A DNA stretch of 64,000 nucleotides from Parelaphostrongylus tenuis (lineage: Eukaryota > Nematoda > Chromadorea > Rhabditida > Metastrongylidae). Location of the stretch: positions 248,001 through 312,000 of the forward strand of contig JAHQIW010001423.1 of assembly GCA_019055375.1 (NCBI GenBank), given 5' to 3'. Positions 32,504-41,500 of this stretch are shown one piece after another. Every line of letters starts with the position of its first letter. The stretch's first letter is position 1. The notes under the pieces were generated by a model. That model was not told the origin of the DNA. It did no database searches and saw only the letters and a program-made list of their open reading frames with translations. The translations under genes and the position numbers were made by a program.

Positions 32504-35500
32504 TATATATGTCAAACTATGAAAAGGATGACAGTTGGTGCAATGATAATTGCGGATTGCAGCGTGAATTCAAAAAGGATCGTAAGCTAATAGAGACATC
32601 TCACAGCATCAACAGCGAAGTATTTGGCTTAGAAACTGCTAACGAACGGCAGCGCAGTGGTGAATCAAGAAGTTCCGTAATGGAGTCTCATTTCAACGAT
32701 GCACAAAACGCATTAGTTATGCATCAACAGCTTATGCGAAATGTAACGGAAGGAGTCAACGTCGATCGTGCTAACATTCTCGTCACTTGAAGGAAAATAC
32801 AAAAGTCATTGGGATTTTAGCATAGCCTGAAACCGCATTTACTTCTCATCAGCCTAATATCTGACGAAAAAAGCTATTTTACTAACCACACATCGATCAC
32901 TTCTCTTTGTTGATCAATATTTGTGCGGCAGAGAAAAATGGTGGATGCGATTAATTATGAGATCGCGCCCAATTTCCTAAGACATTTATCACAGTCATGA
33001 AGATGGCCTATTCCCTGATGTCTCCCGCGCTTTCCTACCATTTGTTTTCCACAGTCGACTGAAATACTCATCACATCAACATTTGCAAAGCTGCTACCAA
33101 ACATTTGAACTAATAAAACTGCGTGATCGAAGATCACTTTAACCTTGTTATCGGTGCCAAAAATTTATAATTTGCTTGCTAGCTTAAAGCACTATAACAG
33201 CGACGATATGCGTAAGTGAAATACTATTGAGATTTTGGCTTTCATTTCTATCATTTCACAGTAATGCATTAATATATGAGGTCGCTTAAATAGCTCCAAA
33301 GAGACGGCATTTGTGCTGAAGTCGGAAAATTATCTGGTTCTTTTGAAGAATGATCGCAACCTGCCTTTGTGGAATGCTCTTGAAGAGATGTACGTTACCC
33401 AGGCAAATTCTAGTAACGCGCCGAAGATGAACGTGAGACAGGCACCGATCCATACATCGATCGCCTTTGTGTATGACACTGGCGGCAATTTGGCATTGAT
33501 ACCGGAAGCCTGTATATGAAACAAAATTCACACAAAGAAACGCCCTAGCTCACAACAACATTCACCAATTTAGTCAAAAACAGCTTAGAAATTGAAAGCT
33601 CAACAGCAGAGATTTCATTCAATAGTAAGAGCAAGGTGCCTGGTTCAACTCCTTCCTGAATTCTCCCAGTCACCTGAGATTGGGAAATCGTCGTTAAACA
33701 TGTTTGAGAGGCTTTCCTATTAACACATACTGATAAGTACCATTGGTGAAGGCCTGCGAGGGCCTTTCTATGGCTCTGCCATAGGGCACCGATGTGGATC
33801 GGCTGGACCAGCATTCAACGACATTCATGGCAAGGGCGAAAAATTTTTAGCGCACGTCAAAGTAAAAAGCAACAAATTCGAAAGCCTTTTTGAACGGTAA
33901 ATGTGAGAGAACGCTGAATGCAGGCAGTGTTGGGCTTGAGGGATATCAGAAAATCACCATACCTGAGTTGTCATGGTAAGAAGCGTGGTGACACCGAGAG
34001 TGACACGAGCTGGCACCGCCGTTCTATCCAACCAGAACGATACCCAAGACACGATTACTAACATTGTAGAAGGTATGTAGAGTTGTAGCAAATAATAGCT
34101 AAAAAAAACCGGTATTCAGAAGTCGGAAAAAGCATAATCGATTAGTGTTCAGTGGTCCACCCAATCAGCAACTAGACCTGAACTGCCTCCTCAGTTCCAG
34201 AACTGTTCGCAAGCATGAATATGTACCCGTATTTGTCTTACTTGTGCAGTAAGTGGTCGACACCTAAATTCTAGTGTTTGATCATATGAACTGGTAAGGA
34301 GCAGATACAATTCACATTGTTCAGTTGAAAACTTGGCAACGAAGAGTTTAGCCCATCCTTAAGTTGAACTGGATCCGTTTCCTTCCATCGATATTCTGCA
34401 AAATGTTCGTAACACTATGCCACGCAAGACGACAGAGATACGAAACAAATAGTAGAAACATAGAGAATAACTAAGTCATATTCTCTCTTATGAATGGTTG
34501 GTAAAGAGAATTGAGTGGTGAGCAAAAATACGACCTCAGACGGGAGTAGAACTCGCGTTTTACCCGTACCCGGGACGTGCTTTCACTACAACGCCGAGGT
34601 ACATGTGCACCACCACTTATTCTTCAATATCTCTATGGCAGCCGTAACATTTGCACTATCACTCATTCTTCAATATATCTACGATAGCATATTAGCCACT
34701 AACTTTTAACAGGTTTGGTGTGATATGCTATTTTACTCTATAAACCCAGTTGAGCTGACAGCTATGTGATACTTAATACTCATGAAATACAGTATTTTAC
34801 TGCTTTTTTCCGCAGTGTTACGATTCTTCATATAAAGCGAAGAGTATCCCCTGAATGGATGAAGCGCGGGTTCGACTTCTGTCTGAGGTCTTGCTTTTGC
34901 TCACCACTTAATTCTTTTCGGTCTATATGAAAAATCGTAACATTGCGGAAAAAAGCAATAAAACACTATATTTCACGGGTTGGCAAAGAATTTTTCATCA
35001 TGGAGTACCGAGAAAACTGTACTAAAGCAACAACTCAAAAGTCCGACCACCTCTAAACCGCGGCATGATTGAGGAAATGCGAAATTCCTCACAAAATGTC
35101 CTTTTCTTTATTTAAGACTTGCATGAGGTTGGTATTCTCCGTCTTTTTTAAAACTCGATGGCCAACGTTTTGGCGCCAACGCGTTCGTACTAGAGCTTAG
35201 TCGCAACCTGTATTTGGGCAATTATTTGCAAAATTTTAAGAATAATGTAACAGCATGGCTTTCTACGTATTCTTCAACATATCACTAAAATAACTGCAGG
35301 GATCACTATGTTTCACCGTATAAATTTATTTGATCCGTCTCGTACTGCCTTTTCCCACTTTGAGGACCCCAGTACTTCTAGCACTCAATCCGTTTTTCGT
35401 CTTCTTCTTGAATGTCGTAGAATAGTGCTCGAGCTCGTCTTCTTGCACTTTTGGGGATAAGTGGCCGTGGCGTTCTAAAGAGCGTTTGTTCTTGACTGCC

Positions 35501-38500
35501 GAAAATGTTGGGGTGGTGATCAGCTCCACACCGCAACGAGCATCACAATCACTCAGCTACGGCCTACTCACTATTTTTCAGCCCAGAAAACTTTTCATCG
35601 ATTCACAAATGTCGGCATGTGAGTGTGGTGATGATGTGAAAAAGTCCTGACACTACTATCCGAGAATTTCGTGAGAAGTCACATATGGTTAACATCATCC
35701 TTCCGAATTGTTGACGAAGAGGGAAGGAAACAAATTTGCATGGGTTTACCATATATGAAACCGTCCATTATAGAGGACGCTTGCAAAATCTATGACAATT
35801 AAGCACTAGTATCGGGCGTGTGAAGTGACTCAAAATTATAGATAACTCAATTTCCGACTAACGAGTGAAAAAAATCTGATTAGCGAGAAGAATGCAGCCG
35901 AAATTTTTTTTTCCTCACTTCCCCTCACATATGTCCTATATTTCCGGCGCAATAGAATTCTTACATCTTGAAATTTGATTTAATCAGAGTTCGGGTGTAT
36001 TTTTGAAACATACTCAAAAGTTGCCTGCCATTTTAAGTGTTCTAAACTATTTATATACATATCTTTCGCTCCGAGTGTTTTCCTAAGATTACTGCTCAAA
36101 TTTCAATATGCCTGATAATCATAATTTGAGCCACCGCAAGTCAGTGGACTGTCAATGAGGGCTGACTTATAGAGCCCGATACACGTGTTTCAATCTTGCG
36201 ATCTCGTCAGTCGCGCAGTTACCCTTTATCGTCTTTTGCTAATCTCTGTGGGTGCTATGGACCATGCTGTGGAGCACCCACAAAGATTAGCAAAAGACGA
36301 GAAAGGTTAACTGCGCGACTGACGAGATCGCAAGATCGAAACACGTGTATCGAACTCTATAAGTCAGCCCTCATTGACAGACCACTGAGTGGCTCAAATA
36401 ATGATTATTAGGCATAATTAGAAAACACATCATTTTGTATCATCACTCTATATTCATTCGATGAAATTGCGTGGTCGCTTATTCTAGAAACAGAGGGCGG
36501 TCAACTTAAAGGCTGAAATATCAACAGGGAAGTAGTGAAGTAGAAAGCAGTAGCAAAGAAAAAGGGCTCCCCTTTGTGAACTTTTTTGTGATCCCATACA
36601 GCGCAAGTGATAAATGATAGATATCCAGATATTCATCTAAAAAACACTATGTAATTTTGAATAGAGTTAAAGGCGTAGTGAATCTCTCAACGACTGACCA
36701 TCATTAAGAGCTCCCTCCTTTTTTATCTTAGTACTAAGACAAGTAAAGATAAAATATTTACTATTGATTATCATCGTTTTCACAAACTCTTCCAGGACTA
36801 TCTAATAACGATGTGTATACTGTAGAGACCTTGACGTATCAGAGGATCCTGTGAGCAGACATAATGCGCCGCTACAATTTGAAGTACTAAACTTAGTGCA
36901 TCCACAAAATTGTTAAGCAACAAACTTTCATATCTTTTTGAAAGCTTCTTGACAGTTTGATTTGATATTATAAAGACAAGTAGTGCGTAGAGAGATAGCA
37001 ATCATAATCCATGAAATTCTTTATTTTACTGTTTCTATAGCAGTGTTAGAGCGCATGTGGCACAGTGGTTAGAGGTGTTCTGCGCCACACACAAGGTCGA
37101 TGGCTCGATCTTGCCCTCATTGTTCACCAAGTCGTCCATCCCTTCGGGGTCTGTAAATTGGCACAAGACTGGTCTCAGACGCGCCTGAGGGGATAAGCAC
37201 CAGTGACGGGATGTAGCGGGGACCACCGCGAGCCATTCTAAAGGCCAGATATGCATTTAATTAACCTCAGTGAAGGAGTAATTTGAAGGAGACGAATGCA
37301 TGGCGCATCTCTCAGGGATTGATCAACGCCAAGAGTTTCGTTCTTTTTATTTCATAGCAATGTGTTGCTGCTATAATTATATATTCCAGAATGCTGAGTG
37401 GTATGCAAATCTTGAAGCCTCATGCTACCACTACACCACTCAAGGTTTCACTTTGCTATCACTCTTTCTCCGATAGAAAAGGTCGAAACTATCAGCAACC
37501 AGCCGTGAACGGCTTTGGTCTAATGAACACATATCGGCATCATATATCGGGAAAAGAGTATTCATAGCAAGGCCCTCGGTGATGTAGTGGTAGCACGCGT
37601 CCCAGCATGGGTAAATTAGCAAGCAATCAATCAAAAACTAACCAATGTCGTTGTCAGTGTACGCATATGAGGCCAAGTCAATCAGACATGTTTGCACATC
37701 CATTGGATAGTACTGCAATAGACATAATATGCAAAGTTCTAAAGATTTATACAGCTTAATGCCTCAATTAATGCCACAAGTGAGTCGACAACGGAAAAAA
37801 GAAGACAGTGGTGCGAAAGAGAAACTGAATTTGCAATTGTTTTCCACCTTTCTGCTTCTCTTTATCTACGGCAAATACAATTTCGTGAACCACCGAGTAG
37901 CTCAAGAGGATACCAGTAAAAAGTTTTCACTTATACCACTCTCAAAGGCTAAAACTGTTTAGGTAGGGCACAAGAGAGCAAAAACACCGAAGTTTGGTTT
38001 GATGCTCGTTTCCGTTGATTGAGGAAAAAAGGTAGTTATGGATGGTCCATTAGATTCTGCTGTGGTATAGGCTTATCCTTAATTGGCGTAAGATCCGTAA
38101 CACTATCGAAAATTCAGATTCGATCACCAAGAAAGTCGTACATACTGATGACACCTGAGGATCTATGTCTATTCAATTTGGCTTTCTTTTTGATTCTGAC
38201 TTCTACTGCAATTAAGGTGTTCCAGCCTGCTACTAATACCGCTCAAAACGAACATAGCACTGTCATTTCATAGATAAGATCGTATTAAGAACAAGTGGGA
38301 AGGCCGGTGTGAAGCAGTGGTTGATTGTGCCCTCCAATACTGATACACATGGACGTTGGTTGGATCTCGCATCCTTTGTTCACAAGCCTTTCGTTCCTCC
38401 ATTATTTGGAAATTAGTACCAGACTTGTCTGGAAAGGCAGCAGAGTTGATTTGTTGCTCTGATAAATCACTGTATTGGTCACATCATTCAGTCAACTCTA

Positions 38501-41500
38501 CCATTCTTGGTGATAATGAATCCACCGCACATATGTCGGAAAGTGATAAACGCTGAGATTCTCAGCTGCTAGTGGAACTTCAACTCGGCTGTGCTGCTGC
38601 AGAGAAAAGATTAATAATCAATTGAATCTAAAAAAATAATAAGGCACATACAGTAGATGCGGTCACCCAAATCATGCAGTGATTTGACGTTTCCAACTGG
38701 GACTACAGCAGAAAGTGTTTTATAATAGTAATTTCTACTAAACTCAAATTTTCGCTCATGTCGAATTTCATGGTGAAGATATTATTGCACTCGATAATGT
38801 GGCGCCACCACATCAAATTACCATAGCTGTAAGTTGAGCGGACGGACTTGAAAGCTATCTTTGCACCTCTCATCTCGCATTTTTAGTGCCCTTTGTATTC
38901 ATAGACATGGTACTTTTACATATAGAAGACGTTTTAAAGTTCCTATTTACATTGTCAAGATCAAGTAAATACCTGAAGATGCATTGGACATGACAAGACA
39001 AGAGAGATCCGTACGGAATAGAGAATCTGACCGTCTTTGTGCACACGAATAAGCACATTCGGCTTGTCGATCATGTGTTTTTGAGCCTGCTTCTCATTCT
39101 AAAAAACACCTATTAGTTCTAAGATTCAGCGACCAGCAAGTTGACAAAACGTGTCGTTCAAACTAAAGCAACTCGAGAAAGTTGGATTACAAGCAAGACT
39201 TCCAGCCTCATATGTGTGTAATGGACCCGAACCACATCTATACCTTTCTGAGACACGTGCGTTCGCACTAGATCCTTGAAGCCTTTGTTCTGCTTTACCT
39301 CCGACTGTGTTTTAACTGTATCGGCTGCTATTACAAGTCATTCTTCATCGGGATCAGTCAGTAGAAATCTGTATCTATCTGGATAACCCGATAACTGGTA
39401 TTCGGCTTGGCGATTTGCTACATTTGCTACAGTAGACACTTAGGTAAGAAGTAAGATGAATAATTCTTCTTATGCAATGCTCACATCGAGGTTCAATCAT
39501 TCATTTCGCTAGTAATAAATCGTTTCAATTTCCTATGTAAAAAATGTAGCCGAAGATCATTATCCATGTCATCACAACGACATTCCTAACATATTTAGGT
39601 CTCAAGTAAATAGATGGATCTAGTGTCCGGCTTAGACCAGTTCCGGAGAAGTAAGTCATATATTCGATTTCATTCAATATTGCACTAGTAACTGAATGCA
39701 TATCTGGCTTATACAATGGCTTACGGTGACTTACCGACGTATCAAGCTTATCTACTTTTGCGGACAAAAGAAAAAAAAGCAACTATCGTATGTGATCGTG
39801 TTAAATTCGATCAATTCGAGTGGACACTGGTAGTGGCTTCGTTCTTTCCTGACGACTACCAATGCTTCACAGTGAGCACTGTTCTCCAAATGAAGATGAT
39901 AAGAGCGACACGTAGTGGCAAGAAACACTTATTCATTGGGTCAATCTGGTTATGGCCATTGCACTGAAAACTTTCATGGCAACGGTTCAATGATGCTTGG
40001 CCTTACGGATCTCAAGTACCACAGCTCTTTCAGCAACACTAGCGACCTTGATGGAGAACAAATCGTTTTGAAAGCCAGAAAAGTTGTTCAAGTTGCGATA
40101 TTTCATTAGTAATTATATCCAAAAAAGTTACATTAAGCCCTTCAAAAATTAAAGTTGGACTCGCAGCTTTACGCTCTTGTAGGTACTCCTAGCAGTAGCT
40201 TTATTCGATTGCTGCACTTTATTGAAAAGTTCATTTTTTACACTCTGCATCTCCTGCCCTTCAACTCAACCATAACATATATTTTGATGGATTTCAATGC
40301 GAAAACTTGAGAATTCAAGCGGCTATCTTGACAAACTTACTTCGACGGATCAAGTTGAAGTATGATGTAGCAAAAATAACTCAAATATCAATGCAACGTA
40401 GAACCAAAGATGTGTAATGAGCGCACATTGGAAGGTTGATTTCAAAAGCTTCGTCTTAGCGAATATGATCCTAATATGACCCTTATGCTAAAAAAGGTCG
40501 CGGGTGTTCTTCTGCTATTGACAACGTGAGTTAATCGGCTTGATGGAAACAAATGTAAGGATGACTGTTGAAGTACTTGCAAAACAAACGCATAAACTAC
40601 TTCGGGGCATTCAATGAAAATGAGGAAGCTGACGGTGCTCGACATTCAGTCAAAGCAATAACGATTTCAAGGTATTGTCAACGTTTCTTTCGAAGAACCT
40701 GGACGACCCATTTCAGGACCTTATTATGACATGCGTTGAGAAATCGGTCTTTATGATAATCAGCGAAGATCCATTTATTCTGTGATTGGACCGCAATGAA
40801 GGGCCGAAGCGTTGTCAAATCTGAAAGACACAGTGCGAATGTTCATACCGAGCGACTAATGGCGCTCAGCGGCTTGTTGCAATGCAGCTTTCTGAATCCT
40901 CATGAACGACTGCGACCAAAAAGTACGTTTGAGGAAACAACGAATTGCACCTGAAGCATAGCAGCTCGGTCTATAGAAAAGAGCTGATTTTTCCTTAGGA
41001 TAACACCGCCACGCCTCGTACGCGACGCTGAAGAGGTTGAGGGACGTGCGTTGCGAAATCCTGCTTTATTTATTATGGTCGTCATATTCCTCGCTTACCT
41101 ACCAGTACTTCGTCGAACATCTTAACATACTCCCTTGCGAATAACCTTCATAAGCCAACCTGAAGCGGGAACTCTCTTCAGCAGCTCTGTCGCCTGTAGA
41201 ACGTCAAAATCTACGCAACTAAGATAATCAAGCTTGTTCCTCGTTGGTCATAAGATGTAAACTGCAATTGTTTCCGCTTTGTTTATTCTGAGATTTGTGA
41301 GTCTGACAGACTGGGAGCGACCATATATTTTCCAACAACCTAATAATTTACTTATCGAATTGCGAAAAACAATAACAGTTCCCACTACACGACAGTGAGT
41401 GGATCAGTAATTAAGGCATTAGAAGTGTATGAAAAACATGTTAACGCTTGTTAACGCTCCATTAGTTTGAACATCAGTACATCCATAGTATAAAATTACT

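Noticed and set aside
32955..33059. Candidate GluCl loop exon after acceptor GAGTATTTCAG ([12 protein letters not shown])
   Set aside because: In the phase supplied by the M3 exon it hits a stop; the attractive frame would need a different phase, and exon 10 already fits directly.
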